DNA of 27,496 nt, taken from NCBI GenBank assembly GCA_947478535.1, contig CANJXD010000010.1, positions 1 through 27,496 on the forward strand. The letters run 5' to 3'. This stretch comes from Acetobacteraceae bacterium (GTDB lineage Bacteria > Pseudomonadota > Alphaproteobacteria > Acetobacterales > Acetobacteraceae). Under the pieces are notes generated by a model. The model searched no databases. It saw only the letters and a list, made by a program, of their open reading frames with translations, and was not told where the DNA came from. The position numbers were made by a program, and so were the translations under genes. The number at the start of each line of letters is the position of its first letter. Position 1 is the first letter of the stretch. Of this stretch, positions 15,202 to 23,008 are shown in pieces.

Positions 15202-15236
15202 GGCCGCATTCGCGGCCTCGGCCGGCTTCGCCGGCC
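15202..15236. repeat. Two adjacent GC-rich hairpins after proC
   Basis: GGCCGC-ATTC-GCGGCC (15202-15217) and GGCCGGC-TTC-GCCGGCC (15220-15236) are perfect inverted repeats two bases apart, in the 120-base gap between the proC stop and the TetR-like start. As minus-strand RNA they would form two strong stems with GAA-type loops. They could be REP-like elements, 3'-end stabilisers or weak terminators without a U-tract. Confidence 0.7.
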
Positions 15237-15266
15237 GCGCAGGGCGCTGCCCCGCGCCAGCCCACG

Positions 15267-16067
15267 CTACCCCGCGAGTTCGCGGGACCGCGCCGTGGCG
15301 GCGGCGATGGCGCGAGAGATATGCTCCGGCCAGGCCGTCTCCTCCATCAGCACGGCGAGGGCGCGTTCGGTCGTACCCTTGGGGCTCGTGACATTCTTGC
15401 GAAGCTGCGCCGCATCCTCCGCGCTGGCGGCGAGCAGGGCGCCGGAACCGGCGACGGTGCTGCGCGCCATGCGCCGGGCGAGATCGGCGGGGATGCCCTG
15501 TTCGATCGCCGCGCGTTCCAGCAGTTCCGCCAGCAGGAAGACATAGGCCGGGCCGCCGCCGGACACCGCGGTCACGGGGTCCAGCAGCCCTTCCTCCTCG
15601 ACCCAGGCGATCTCGCCGGTCGCGCCGAGGAGGGTATCCGCAAGCCCGCGCTGCGGGGCGGAGACGCTGGCGGCGGCGAAAGCGACCGTGAATCCCTGCC
15701 GGACGGCGGCCGGGGTATTCGGCATGGCGCGCACCACCGCCGCATTGGCGCCAAGCAGCCCCTGCATGAAGGCCACCGTCTTGCCCGCCATGATCGAGAC
15801 GAAGACGGCGGAGCCCGCGAAGCGCGCGTAGAGCGGCAGGGTCGCCGGCGCTTCCTGCGGCTTGGTCGCCAATACCACCGCCGCCGGTGCGAAGCCGGCC
15901 GGGATCTCGGCGGCGTCCCGCAGCAGCGTCACGCCCGCGATCGGGCCGGCGGCAAAGGGATCGACGACGATAGTCGGGCCGAGGCCACGTTCGTGCCAGC
16001 CCGCGAGCATGGCGCCACCCATCTTGCCGCAGCCGATGAGAAGCAGGGGGGGAAGGGTGTCGGTCAT
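15267..16067 (-). CDS. proC: Pyrroline-5-carboxylate reductase
   Basis: A 266-residue NAD(P)H-dependent enzyme for the last step of proline synthesis. The dinucleotide-binding start LLLIGCGKMGGAML (G12-x-G14-x2-G17) is followed by ATKPQ, SIMAGKTV, VRAMPNTPAAVRQG and the C-terminal domain signature DPVTAVSGGGPAYVFLLAELL, then NVTSPKGTTERAL, which forms the substrate site. Length is normal. It follows ybjN by 43 bases on the same strand, a neighbourhood (ybjN-proC) common in alphaproteobacteria. Another reading frame stays open past the proC stop to 15151 but has no start codon of its own and is not annotated. Confidence 0.95.
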   Translation of the reverse strand: MTDTLPPLLLIGCGKMGGAMLAGWHERGLGPTIVVDPFAAGPIAGVTLLRDAAEIPAGFAPAAVVLATKPQEAPATLPLYARFAGSAVFVSIMAGKTVAFMQGLLGANAAVVRAMPNTPAAVRQGFTVAFAAASVSAPQRGLADTLLGATGEIAWVEEEGLLDPVTAVSGGGPAYVFLLAELLERAAIEQGIPADLARRMARSTVAGSGALLAASAEDAAQLRKNVTSPKGTTERALAVLMEETAWPEHISRAIAAATARSRELAG

Positions 16068-16110
16068 CCCGCAACTTCCCCCACACAGCCCCTATCGGGC
16101 AAGGGTGCCC

Positions 16111-16617
16111 TCAGGCTTCGCCGACGCAGTCCAGCATGGCCGCCTGCAGGGCATCGGCCGGCGGCTTGCCGCCCCAGAGCACGAATTGGAAGGCTGGGAA
16201 GAAGCGCTCGCATTCCGTGATGGCGATATCCACCATGTCTTCGAGGCTTTCCGCCGAGGCGCCGGGGGCGCCGCGCAGCAGCACGGCATGGCGGAACACC
16301 GGCACGCCATCATCGCTGTCGAGCCCGAAATGGCCGATCCACAGCTTCTCATTCGCCAGGGAGAGCAGTTCATAGAGCTTCTCCCGCCGCCCCGGCGGCA
16401 CCTTCAGGTCGAAGGCGCAGGAGAAGTGCATGGCGCTGATCTCCTGCGACCAGGAGAAATACAGCGCGTAGTCGCACCACTTGCCCGGCGCTTCGGCCGC
16501 CATCTCGCCATCCGAGCGGCGTTCGAAGACCCAGTCATTGGCCGCGACGATCTGTTCGATCACGTCCAGCGGATTGCCGGATCGCTCCTTCTGCTCGTAG
16601 CCGAGGAATGCGGACAT
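16111..16617 (-). CDS. YbjN-domain protein
   Basis: A 168-residue protein starting MSAFLGYEQKERSGNPLDVIEQIVAANDW, then ALYFSWSQEISAMHFSCAFDLKVPPGRREKLYELLSLANEKLWIGHFGLD and DMVDIAITECERFFPAFQFVLWGGKP. This is the YbjN alpha/beta fold seen in many alphaproteobacteria next to proC; its function is not known, and it resembles type III secretion chaperones in fold. AAGGAG about eight bases upstream supports the ATG at 16617; a longer in-frame start at 16653 would include the ribosome-binding site and is rejected. Confidence 0.88.
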   Translation of the reverse strand: MSAFLGYEQKERSGNPLDVIEQIVAANDWVFERRSDGEMAAEAPGKWCDYALYFSWSQEISAMHFSCAFDLKVPPGRREKLYELLSLANEKLWIGHFGLDSDDGVPVFRHAVLLRGAPGASAESLEDMVDIAITECERFFPAFQFVLWGGKPPADALQAAMLDCVGEA

Positions 16618-16771
16618 CGCGGCATCTCCTTCGCCCAGTCGGCGACCGACCACTGCCTATTGGGGTCAGCCTCTCCGAATCGCTACCAGGGCTAGATTAC
16701 GCAACTGCGAAATGGCGCCGCAAGTGCTGCTTTGGGAAGGCTGTCAGACAGTTGTGGACAGAATCCGCCAT

Positions 16772-16814
16772 GCCGTCTGCAAAACGGCCCACAGGTCGGG
16801 GGGCCTCAGCCCCC
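16772..16814 (-). terminator. Two hairpins at the 3' end of ubiK, possible terminator
   Basis: On the plus strand, GGGGGC (16799-16804) pairs with GCCCCC (16809-16814) around a four-base loop that contains most of the ubiK stop codon. GCCGT (16772-16776) pairs with ACGGC (16784-16788) around seven bases. There is no U-tract, so these may slow rather than end ubiK transcription before ybjN. Confidence 0.4.
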
Positions 16815-17117
16815 GTCGGTCATCGGCGCCGGGGTTTCCAGGCGGGAGAGCCTTTCCTCCAGCGCCTGGACCCGGATTTCCAGCGCCTCGGCCTGTTCGC
16901 GGGCACGGCGCGCCACTTCGAGGGCTGCGTCCAGATCTTCCCGCCGCACCAGTTCGAACTTCTGCACCATCGCCTCGACCTGGGCGCGGCCCATCGCCTC
17001 CGCCTCCTGCCGCGCGCCGGCGAGGACGGAAAATGCGCCGCCCGCCATGCCCGCGAGGTCCTCGAACAGCCCGCGCTTGGGCCCGCCTGCGCCGCCGCCA
17101 CCGGTTCCGCCGCTCAT
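16806..17117 (-). CDS. ubiK: Ubiquinone-biosynthesis accessory factor UbiK (BMFP)
   Basis: A 103-residue protein: a Gly-rich N-terminus, then LFEDLAGMAGGAFSVLAGARQEAEAMGRAQVEAMVQKFELVRREDLDAALEVARRAREQAEALEIRVQALEERLSRLE. The FEDLAGMAGGAF helix and the Val-Arg-Arg-Glu-(E)D hinge before a C-terminal coiled coil are characteristic of the YqiC/BMFP (UbiK) family, which aids assembly of the ubiquinone-synthesis complex and binds membranes. AGAGGAGG seven bases before the ATG is a near-perfect ribosome-binding site. It is divergent from the hldD-lgt-midA-pgeF group, with overlapping candidate promoters in the 107-base gap. Confidence 0.9.
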   Translation of the reverse strand: MSGGTGGGGAGGPKRGLFEDLAGMAGGAFSVLAGARQEAEAMGRAQVEAMVQKFELVRREDLDAALEVARRAREQAEALEIRVQALEERLSRLETPAPMTDGG

Positions 17118-17147
17118 CGAGAGCCTCCTCTGCCTGTCGTCCGCCGC

Positions 17148-17177
17148 TTGTCCAGCCGCGGAAGCGCGGCCTATACC
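17148..17177 (+). promoter_or_regulatory. Candidate promoter of the hldD operon
   Basis: TTGTCC (17148-17153) and TATACC (17172-17177) are separated by 18 bases, giving a start of transcription about 40 bases before hldD. Each hexamer matches the sigma70 consensus at four positions. Confidence 0.42.
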
Positions 17178-17198
17178 CCGCCCGAGGCGAAATATTAA
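17170..17198 (-). promoter_or_regulatory. Candidate promoter of ubiK, overlapping the hldD promoter
   Basis: On the minus strand TTAATA (17198-17193) and TATAGG (17175-17170) are 17 bases apart, each matching the consensus at four positions. Its -10 covers the same bases as the hldD -10, so the two promoters would compete. Confidence 0.35.
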
Positions 17199-17224
17199 GC
17201 CGCGAGGCGAGAGGACAACCGCCG

Positions 17225-18217
17225 ATGTATCTCGTCACCGGTGGGGCCGGTTTCATCGGGTCCAACCTGGTCGCGGCACTCTGTGAACGGGGTGCCGAGG
17301 TGATGGTCGTCGATCGCCTCCGCAGCGGCGAGCCGGGGCGTGAGAAGTGGCGCAACCTCGCCCATCACCCCATCGCCGGGATCCTGGCGCCTGAGCAACT
17401 CGCCGATTTCTGGGCCACCGCCCCCGACATCGATGCCGTGCTGCATATGGGCGCGATCAGCGCCACCACCGCGACGGATGGCGACCTCGTCGCCGCCACC
17501 AACCTGACCCTGCCCCTGTGGTTGTGGGCGGCCTGCGCGGAACGTGGCGTGCCGTTCCTCTATGCGTCCTCCGCCGCCACCTATGGCGATGGCGCGCTGG
17601 GCTTCGCCGATGATGACAGCGCCGCGGCGCTGGCCGCACTTCGGCCGCTGAACCTCTATGGCTGGTCGAAGCTCGCCTTCGACCGGCGCGCGGCGGCTAT
17701 GCTGGCCCGCGGCATTGCGGCGCCGCCGCAATGGGCGGGCTTGCGGTTCTTCAACGTCTATGGCCCGAATGAGTACCACAAGGGCCGCATGGCCAGCGTC
17801 GTGTTCCACAAGTTTCATGAGTCACGCGGCGGCGGCCCCGCCCGGCTGTTCCGGTCGGACCGGGGGGGGATCGGCGACGGCGAGCAGAAACGCGACTTCG
17901 TTCATGTCGATGACTGCGTCGCCGCGATGCTGTGGCTGCTGGACAACCCCGGGGTGAGCGGCCTGTTCAACATCGGCTCCGGCCACGCGCGCAGCTTCCT
18001 CGACCTGGTGCGAGCGATGTTCGCGGGGATGGGGGAGGCGCCACGGATCGAGTTCATCGACATGCCCGCCGACCTCCGCGGCAAGTACCAGTATTTCACG
18101 GAGGCCCCGATGGATAAGCTGCGCGCCGCCGGCTTCGACCGGCCACCCACCACGCTGGAAGACGGCGTCGGCCGCTATGTCAGGGACTTCCTGCTCAACT
18201 CCGATCCGCATCGCTGA
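17225..18217 (+). CDS. hldD: ADP-L-glycero-D-manno-heptose 6-epimerase
   Basis: A 330-residue NADP-dependent epimerase of the extended SDR family, making ADP-L-glycero-D-manno-heptose for the LPS inner core. Landmarks are VTGGAGFIGSNLV (nucleotide binding), HMGAISATTATDGD, ASSAATYGDGALGF, the catalytic Y-x3-K in NLYGWSKLAFDRRA, and FFNVYGPNEYHKGRMASVVFHKF plus KRDFVHVDDCV, which are specific to HldD/RfaD rather than other sugar epimerases. GAGAGGA about nine bases upstream fits the ATG at 17225; longer upstream frames overlap ubiK. It is the first gene of a run continuing into lgt, midA and pgeF. Confidence 0.93.
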   Translation: MYLVTGGAGFIGSNLVAALCERGAEVMVVDRLRSGEPGREKWRNLAHHPIAGILAPEQLADFWATAPDIDAVLHMGAISATTATDGDLVAATNLTLPLWLWAACAERGVPFLYASSAATYGDGALGFADDDSAAALAALRPLNLYGWSKLAFDRRAAAMLARGIAAPPQWAGLRFFNVYGPNEYHKGRMASVVFHKFHESRGGGPARLFRSDRGGIGDGEQKRDFVHVDDCVAAMLWLLDNPGVSGLFNIGSGHARSFLDLVRAMFAGMGEAPRIEFIDMPADLRGKYQYFTEAPMDKLRAAGFDRPPTTLEDGVGRYVRDFLLNSDPHR

Positions 18218-18222
18218 CGCCG

Positions 18223-19035
18223 ATGTTCTTCGCCCTGCCCTTCCCGATGATCGACCCGGTGCTGGTCGAGTTCGGCCCGATCCAGATCCGCTGGTATGCG
18301 CTGGCCTATATCGCCGGCATCGTCATCGGCTGGTGGCTGGCGCGCCGCATGGTGGCGATGGCGCCGCAGATCGCGACGCGCGAGCAGGTGGACGACTACG
18401 TCACCTGGGCGACGCTCGGCATCATCCTCGGCGGTCGGCTTGGCTATGTGCTGTTCTATCGCCCGCTACACTACCTGACCGCGCCGTGGGAGGCGCTGTA
18501 TGTCTGGCAGGGCGGCATGTCCTTCCATGGCGGCATGCTCGGCGTCATCCTCGCCACGCTGTGGTTCTGCCGCCGTCAGGGCATCAACCCGCTGGCCTTC
18601 GGCGACCGCATCGCGACCGTGGTGCCGGTGGGGCTGTTCTTCGGCAGGCTGGCCAACTTCATCAACAGCGAGCTCTGGGGCCGCGTCAGCGACGCGCCCT
18701 GGGCGATGGTCTTCCCCAATGGCGGGCCGGACCCCCGCCACCCGAGCCAGATCTATCAGGCGGCGCTGGAGGGCATGTTTCTCCTGGCCTTCCTGCAATA
18801 CGCGGCGATGCTGCCGGTGGTGCGCCGCCAGCCGGGGCTGCTGACGGGGCTGTTCCTCGGCGGCTATGGCATGGCGCGCATCATCGGCGAGTTCTTCCGC
18901 CAGCCTGACGCGCATCTCGGCTTCCTGTTCTCCTGGGTGACGATGGGGCAGTTGCTGTCGCTGCCGATGGTGCTTGTGGGCGGCTGGCTCGTGCTGCGGG
19001 CACTCGGCCAGATGCTGACACCCAAAGAGGATTGA
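18223..19035 (+). CDS. lgt: Prolipoprotein diacylglyceryl transferase
   Basis: A 270-residue inner-membrane enzyme that transfers diacylglyceryl from phosphatidylglycerol to the lipobox Cys of prolipoproteins. Signatures are FGPIQIRWYALAYIAG at the N-terminus, GGMSFHGGMLG with H102, the Lgt box GRLANFINSELWGR, HPSQIYQAALEG, and a C-terminal FRQPD...GFLFSWVTMGQLLS. About seven membrane segments are evident. Several lipoprotein genes in the window (6287, 20951, 23009) encode its likely substrates. It starts five bases after hldD and its stop overlaps the midA ATG (TGATG). Confidence 0.97.
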   Translation: MFFALPFPMIDPVLVEFGPIQIRWYALAYIAGIVIGWWLARRMVAMAPQIATREQVDDYVTWATLGIILGGRLGYVLFYRPLHYLTAPWEALYVWQGGMSFHGGMLGVILATLWFCRRQGINPLAFGDRIATVVPVGLFFGRLANFINSELWGRVSDAPWAMVFPNGGPDPRHPSQIYQAALEGMFLLAFLQYAAMLPVVRRQPGLLTGLFLGGYGMARIIGEFFRQPDAHLGFLFSWVTMGQLLSLPMVLVGGWLVLRALGQMLTPKED

Positions 19036-20105
19036 TGCCGGCCCCTTCCGACGCCTCGTCCCCCGCCGAGAGGCTGGATTGCTTCATGGCACGGGCAGCG
19101 GCGGCCTATTACGCCCGCCCGGCCTTCCCCTTCGGGCGAGCCGGTGACTTCACCACGGCGCCGGAGATCTCCCAGGTATTCGGGGAAGTGCTGGGGCTTT
19201 GGGCCGCCGTGGTCTGGCAGCGGATGGGCTCGCCCGACCCGGTGCTGCTGGTGGAATGTGGCCCCGGGCGGGGCACGCTGATGGCCGATGCGCTCCGCGC
19301 CATCGGCGATGTCGCCACCCCCTTTCGCGACGCGCTGCGCCTGCACCTGGTGGAGAATTCCCCCAGTTTGCGGGACAGCCAGCGCCGCATGCTCGGAGAG
19401 GCCGTCACCGCATGGCATGATACGCCGGAGAGCCTGCCGCCCGGGCCGATGCTGCTGATCGGCAATGAGTTCCTCGACGCCCTGCCGATCCGCCAGTTCA
19501 TCCGTCGCGGCGATGCCTGGCGGGAACGCCATGTTGCCGATGGCGCCTTCCTCGAACTCCCGGCCGAAGCCCCGCCTCCCCTCCCCGACACCGCCCCGGA
19601 CGGCGCGGTGCAGGAGGTGGGCGAAGTGTCGGAGGCCTTGGTCACCGCCCTCGCCGCACGCCTTGCGGCGCAGGGTGGCGCGGCGCTGCTGATCGACTAT
19701 GGCCCGGCGGCTTCCGGCTTCGGCGACAGCCTGCAGGCGATGCGCGGGCATGAGCGCGGGGTGAACCCGCTGGCGGAGCCCGGCACCGCCGACATCACCG
19801 CCCATGTCGATTTCGCCACCCTCGCCGCCGTGGCGCGCCGGGCTGGCGCCGTGGCGCTTGGGCCGCTGCCGCAGGGGCTGTTCCTGCAACGGCTCGGCCT
19901 GATGACGCGGGCAGCGATGCTGGCGCAGTCCCGCCCGCGCCTCGCCGGCGATATTCTGTCCGGCGCGGAGCGGCTGGTGACGGCGGAGGGCATGGGAAGG
20001 CTGTTCAAGGTGCTCGCGCTCTGCGATCCAGGCATCTGCCATCCCAGCCTGGGCAGCCTGCCCGGATTCGAGGAGCCCGCTTTGAGAAGCCCCGAGCCGC
20101 GATGA
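19035..20105 (+). CDS. MidA/NDUFAF7-family SAM-dependent methyltransferase
   Basis: A 356-residue protein of the COG1565 family. The signature begins YYARPAFPFGRAGDFTTAPEISQVFGE, followed by VLLVECGPGRGTLMAD (SAM-binding glycine loop, about residues 70-85), LVENSPSLRDSQ and GNEFLDALPIRQF. The mitochondrial homologue NDUFAF7 symmetrically dimethylates an Arg of a complex I subunit; the bacterial role is probably similar but not proven. The ATG at 19035 overlaps the lgt stop, and the stop overlaps pgeF (ATGA). The lgt-midA-pgeF order is conserved in alphaproteobacteria. Confidence 0.92.
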   Translation: MPAPSDASSPAERLDCFMARAAAAYYARPAFPFGRAGDFTTAPEISQVFGEVLGLWAAVVWQRMGSPDPVLLVECGPGRGTLMADALRAIGDVATPFRDALRLHLVENSPSLRDSQRRMLGEAVTAWHDTPESLPPGPMLLIGNEFLDALPIRQFIRRGDAWRERHVADGAFLELPAEAPPPLPDTAPDGAVQEVGEVSEALVTALAARLAAQGGAALLIDYGPAASGFGDSLQAMRGHERGVNPLAEPGTADITAHVDFATLAAVARRAGAVALGPLPQGLFLQRLGLMTRAAMLAQSRPRLAGDILSGAERLVTAEGMGRLFKVLALCDPGICHPSLGSLPGFEEPALRSPEPR

Positions 20106-20866
20106 CGCCGCCCTTCCTGACCGCCGGCCTCGCCGCACCGCATGGCTTTTTCACGCGGGCGGGGGGCGTCTCCTCCGGCCGCTTCGCCGCGCTCAACTGT
20201 TCGCTCTCCGGCCGCGACGATGCGGCAGCCGTGGCGGTGAACCGCGCCCGGGCCGCCGATGCGCTGGGGCTACCAGCGACGGCGCTGCTCGGGCTGACGC
20301 AGGTGCATGGTATCGCGGTCGCGGAGGCCACGGAGCCCTGGGGCACCGATGCGCGCCCGGTGGCGGATGCGATGGTAACGGACCGGCCGGGCCTGCTGCT
20401 CGGCATCGTCACCGGGGATTGCGCGCCGGTGCTGTTCCTCGATGCCGAGGCCGGGGTGGCTGGCGCCGCCCATGCGGGTTGGCGGGGCGCAGTCGCCGGG
20501 GTGATGGAGGCGACGATCGCGGCGATGGAACGGCTCGGCGCGAAGCGGGCGCGGATCGCTGCCGCGGTCGGCCCCTGCATCGGCCAGGCGAGCTACGAGG
20601 TCGGCCCCGATCTGCGCGAGGCCGTGCTGGCGGCCGGCGCGGGGGATGAGGGCTTCTTCGCGCCGGGGAAACGTGAGGATCGCTGGCAGTTCGACCTGCC
20701 CGGCTATTGCGTGGCGCGGCTGAGGGCGACGGGCGTGGCCTCCGCCCGGTGGATCGGGCAGGACACGCTGGCCGAGGAAACGCACTTCTTCAGCCATCGG
20801 CGGTCTACACTGGCTGGCGGTGGCCCGATCGGCCACCAACTTTCCGCCATCGCCATTCCGCGCTGA
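20102..20866 (+). CDS. pgeF: Purine nucleoside phosphorylase / laccase-domain protein YfiH
   Basis: A 254-residue multicopper-polyphenol-oxidase-fold enzyme (YlmD/YfiH family). The zinc/active-site set is intact: H69 in TQVHG, C107 in TGDCAPVLF and H124 in AAHAGWRGA. HGFFTRAGGVSSGRFAALN at the N-terminus and FFSHRR near the end are family hallmarks. Members cleave adenosine and other purine nucleosides phosphorolytically, and in E. coli the protein edits peptidoglycan precursors carrying a wrong amino acid (PgeF). The ATG overlaps the midA stop by four bases. Confidence 0.95.
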   Translation: MTPPFLTAGLAAPHGFFTRAGGVSSGRFAALNCSLSGRDDAAAVAVNRARAADALGLPATALLGLTQVHGIAVAEATEPWGTDARPVADAMVTDRPGLLLGIVTGDCAPVLFLDAEAGVAGAAHAGWRGAVAGVMEATIAAMERLGAKRARIAAAVGPCIGQASYEVGPDLREAVLAAGAGDEGFFAPGKREDRWQFDLPGYCVARLRATGVASARWIGQDTLAEETHFFSHRRSTLAGGGPIGHQLSAIAIPR

Positions 20867-20895
20867 CCCCTTCGTGACGCTCCCCTGGTGACGAG

Positions 20896-20964
20896 ATGCC
20901 CTACCTCTTCATGTTCCTGGTGATGATCGTGATCGCAATGCTGGCCTCCTGTGTCTTCCTCTAG
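20896..20964 (+). CDS. Possible 22-residue hydrophobic peptide
   Basis: ATG at 20896 opens MPYLFMFLVMIVIAMLASCVFL and stops at TAG 20962-20964. It is one hydrophobic segment ending in L-A-S-C, a lipobox-like sequence. The last 14 bases overlap, in another frame, the GTG start of the following lipoprotein gene, which itself lacks a ribosome-binding site, so the peptide could act as a coupling leader. A weak GGTGACGAG precedes the ATG. It could also be chance. Confidence 0.4.
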   Translation: MPYLFMFLVMIVIAMLASCVFL

Positions 20965-21904
20965 GCGCTTCCTGCTCCTCGCTCCCCTGCTGCTGGCGGG
21001 GTGTGGGGACCTGCCGCAGCCCTTCCGGGGGCGGCCAGGGCAGGTGGCGCGCCAACTCCGGCGGCCGCCGGGCTACCGCATCGTCATCCCCGCCTCGAAC
21101 CAGGCGCTGCTGACGGAGGCCGAATCGGCCGCCTTTTCCCGCACCGTGGCGGAGGCGCTTGCGGCGAATGACGTGCCTGTGGTGGCCGGGCGGCCGCTGC
21201 CGCTGGACTGGCAACTCGTGCTCGGTGTCGAGGCCGAGGGCAGCAATGTCGTGCCCCGCTACGCCTTGCGGGACGCGGATGGCAGGGCGCTCGGCATGCT
21301 GGTCGGCCGGCCGATTCCGGCGCGGGACTGGGCGATGGGCGATCAGGCCGTGTTCACCCGCGCCGCCGCCGATGCCGCCCCGCAACTGGCGACATTGCTA
21401 TCCCGCATCGACGCCCAGCGCCGCACGGGCGATGAGCGCGCGGCCGGGTCCGGCCCGCCGGTGCTGCGGCTGCTGCCGGTGCGCGGCGCACCGGGCGACG
21501 GCAATCGCAGCCTGACGACCCGGATGCGGGAAAAGCTCGCAGTCTATGGCTTCCAGGTGCAGGATCAGGCGGAAGGCGCCAACTACGCCGTCTCCGGCGA
21601 GGTGACGATGGCCCAGGCAGCGCGTGGGCAGCAACGGGTCGAGATCGTCTGGACCGTGTCGCGGCGGGATGGCGAGGATCTCGGCCGCGTCGCCCAGTTG
21701 AACGAGGTGCCGGGCGGTTCGCTCAACGGGCTGTGGGGTGATGTCGCCTATGTGGTGGCGGAAGAAGCCGCCGGTGGCGTCCGCGACGTGATCGTCAATG
21801 CCGGTGGGGTGCCCGAGCCGGCGGTAACTTCCGCGACTCCGGCTGCCGCTACCCCGGCGCCAGCCCCGGCCGCGGCCGCACCCTCTGGGGCTCGGCGGCG
21901 CTGA
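20951..21904 (+). CDS. Predicted lipoprotein, function unknown
   Basis: A 317-residue protein starting SSSRRFLLLAPLLLAGC, a clear type II signal peptide with lipobox L-A-G-C18. The mature part has two similar-looking alpha/beta regions (RIVIPASNQALLTEAESAAFSRTVAEALAANDVPVV, about 43-80; RMREKLAVYGFQVQDQAEGANYAVSGEV, about 191-218). It ends in an Ala/Pro-rich disordered tail (about 285-317). The pattern recalls outer-membrane lipoproteins that bind short-lived partners, but I do not recognise a named family. The GTG start is used because it alone gives a complete signal peptide. It lies between pgeF and prs on the same strand. Confidence 0.8.
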   Translation: MSSSRRFLLLAPLLLAGCGDLPQPFRGRPGQVARQLRRPPGYRIVIPASNQALLTEAESAAFSRTVAEALAANDVPVVAGRPLPLDWQLVLGVEAEGSNVVPRYALRDADGRALGMLVGRPIPARDWAMGDQAVFTRAAADAAPQLATLLSRIDAQRRTGDERAAGSGPPVLRLLPVRGAPGDGNRSLTTRMREKLAVYGFQVQDQAEGANYAVSGEVTMAQAARGQQRVEIVWTVSRRDGEDLGRVAQLNEVPGGSLNGLWGDVAYVVAEEAAGGVRDVIVNAGGVPEPAVTSATPAAATPAPAPAAAAPSGARRR

Positions 21905-22067
21905 ATCGGCCGGATTTTCATGGGGCAGGGCCGCCATGCGTCCATGACAGCCCGATGACGTCCGGGCGCGATGGACACAAAACCAGCCCGTTGCTACCAA
22001 CCCGCCGCCGGCGGCGGTGCCGTTTCCGCTGCGGCACCCTTTTCTCCGCCAGGGGTCCGCACCCGTC

Positions 22068-23000
22068 ATGAAGATCATCGCCTGCAACAGCAACCGCCCG
22101 CTTGCCGAGGCGGTCGCCGCGGCGCTCGGCATCGCCCTGACGCAAGCGTCGGTACGACGCTTCGCCGACATGGAAATCTTCTGCGAGATCCATGACAATG
22201 TTCGCGGCGAGGATGTGTTCGTGGTGCAATCCACGAGCTACCCCGCCAATGACAACCTGATGGAACTGCTGATCATGCTGGACGCGCTGAAGCGCGGCAG
22301 CGCGCGGCGCATCACGGCGGTGATCCCGTATTTCGGCTACGCCCGGCAGGATCGGAAGTCCGGTCCCCGCACGCCGATCTCGGCCAAGCTGGTGGCCAAC
22401 CTCATCACCGCGGCGGGTGCCAACCGCGTGTTGACGATGGATCTGCACGCCGCCCAGATCCAGGGCTTCTTCGACATCCCCGTGGACAACCTGTTCGCCG
22501 CGCCGCTTTTCGCGCGGGATATCCAGGAACGCTTCGCCGGACGGGACCTGATGGTCGTGTCTCCCGACGTCGGCGGCGTGGTCCGTGCCCGTGCCATCGC
22601 GGCGCGCATCCACACCGACCTCGCCATCATCGACAAGCGCCGCCCCCGCGCCGGTGTTTCCGAGGTGATGAACGTGATCGGTGAGGTCGAGGGCCGGCAC
22701 TGCATCCTGGTGGACGACATCGTCGATAGCGGCGGCACGCTGTGCAACGCGGCGGATGCGCTGCTGAAGAACGGCGCCAAATCGGCCAGCGTCTATGTCA
22801 CGCACGGCGTCTTCTCCGGTGGCGCGGTGGCGCGCGTCGGCGCGGCGGCAATCGAGCACATGATCGTCACCGACAGCATCCTGGCGACCGAGGCCGTGCG
22901 CGTCAGCCGCAACATCAAGCAGCTGACCATCGCGCCGCTGCTGGCGGAGGCAATGAAGCGCATCAGCGAGGAGAGCTCCGTCTCCACGCTGTTCAATTGA
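22068..23000 (+). CDS. prs: Ribose-phosphate pyrophosphokinase
   Basis: A 310-residue PRPP synthetase: ribose-5-phosphate plus ATP gives PRPP and AMP, feeding purine, pyrimidine, histidine and NAD synthesis. Signatures are the catalytic flexible loop [51 protein letters not shown] and the PRPP-binding [19 protein letters not shown]. Length is typical of class I enzymes. ATG 22068 matches the family N-terminus ([16 protein letters not shown]); the GTG at 22017 would add a Pro/Arg-rich extension. The 163-base gap upstream holds a CGCCGCCGGCGGCG self-complementary stretch at 22003-22016 but no promoter I can defend. Confidence 0.96.
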   Translation: MKIIACNSNRPLAEAVAAALGIALTQASVRRFADMEIFCEIHDNVRGEDVFVVQSTSYPANDNLMELLIMLDALKRGSARRITAVIPYFGYARQDRKSGPRTPISAKLVANLITAAGANRVLTMDLHAAQIQGFFDIPVDNLFAAPLFARDIQERFAGRDLMVVSPDVGGVVRARAIAARIHTDLAIIDKRRPRAGVSEVMNVIGEVEGRHCILVDDIVDSGGTLCNAADALLKNGAKSASVYVTHGVFSGGAVARVGAAAIEHMIVTDSILATEAVRVSRNIKQLTIAPLLAEAMKRISEESSVSTLFN

Positions 23001-23008
23001 GGCGCACG

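Noticed and set aside
15151..15266. Open frame continuing past the proC stop, ending in a CKCGKAKP-like sequence with GC-rich third positions
   Set aside because: It has no start codon of its own downstream of proC except one near its end. proC already has full length, and the segment is mostly made of two GC-rich hairpins.
16654..16805. Possible tRNA or small RNA in the ubiK-ybjN gap
   Set aside because: The hairpins present do not assemble into a cloverleaf, and no tRNA T-arm (GTTCGA-type) sequence was seen.
18864..20138. Long minus-strand open frame opposite lgt and midA
   Set aside because: Antisense to motif-confirmed genes, with no ribosome-binding site or recognisable domain.
22003..22016. 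CGCCGCCGGCGGCG self-complementary stretch before prs
   Set aside because: Simple GC-rich repeat likely by chance in this composition; no U-tract or other regulatory signature around it.
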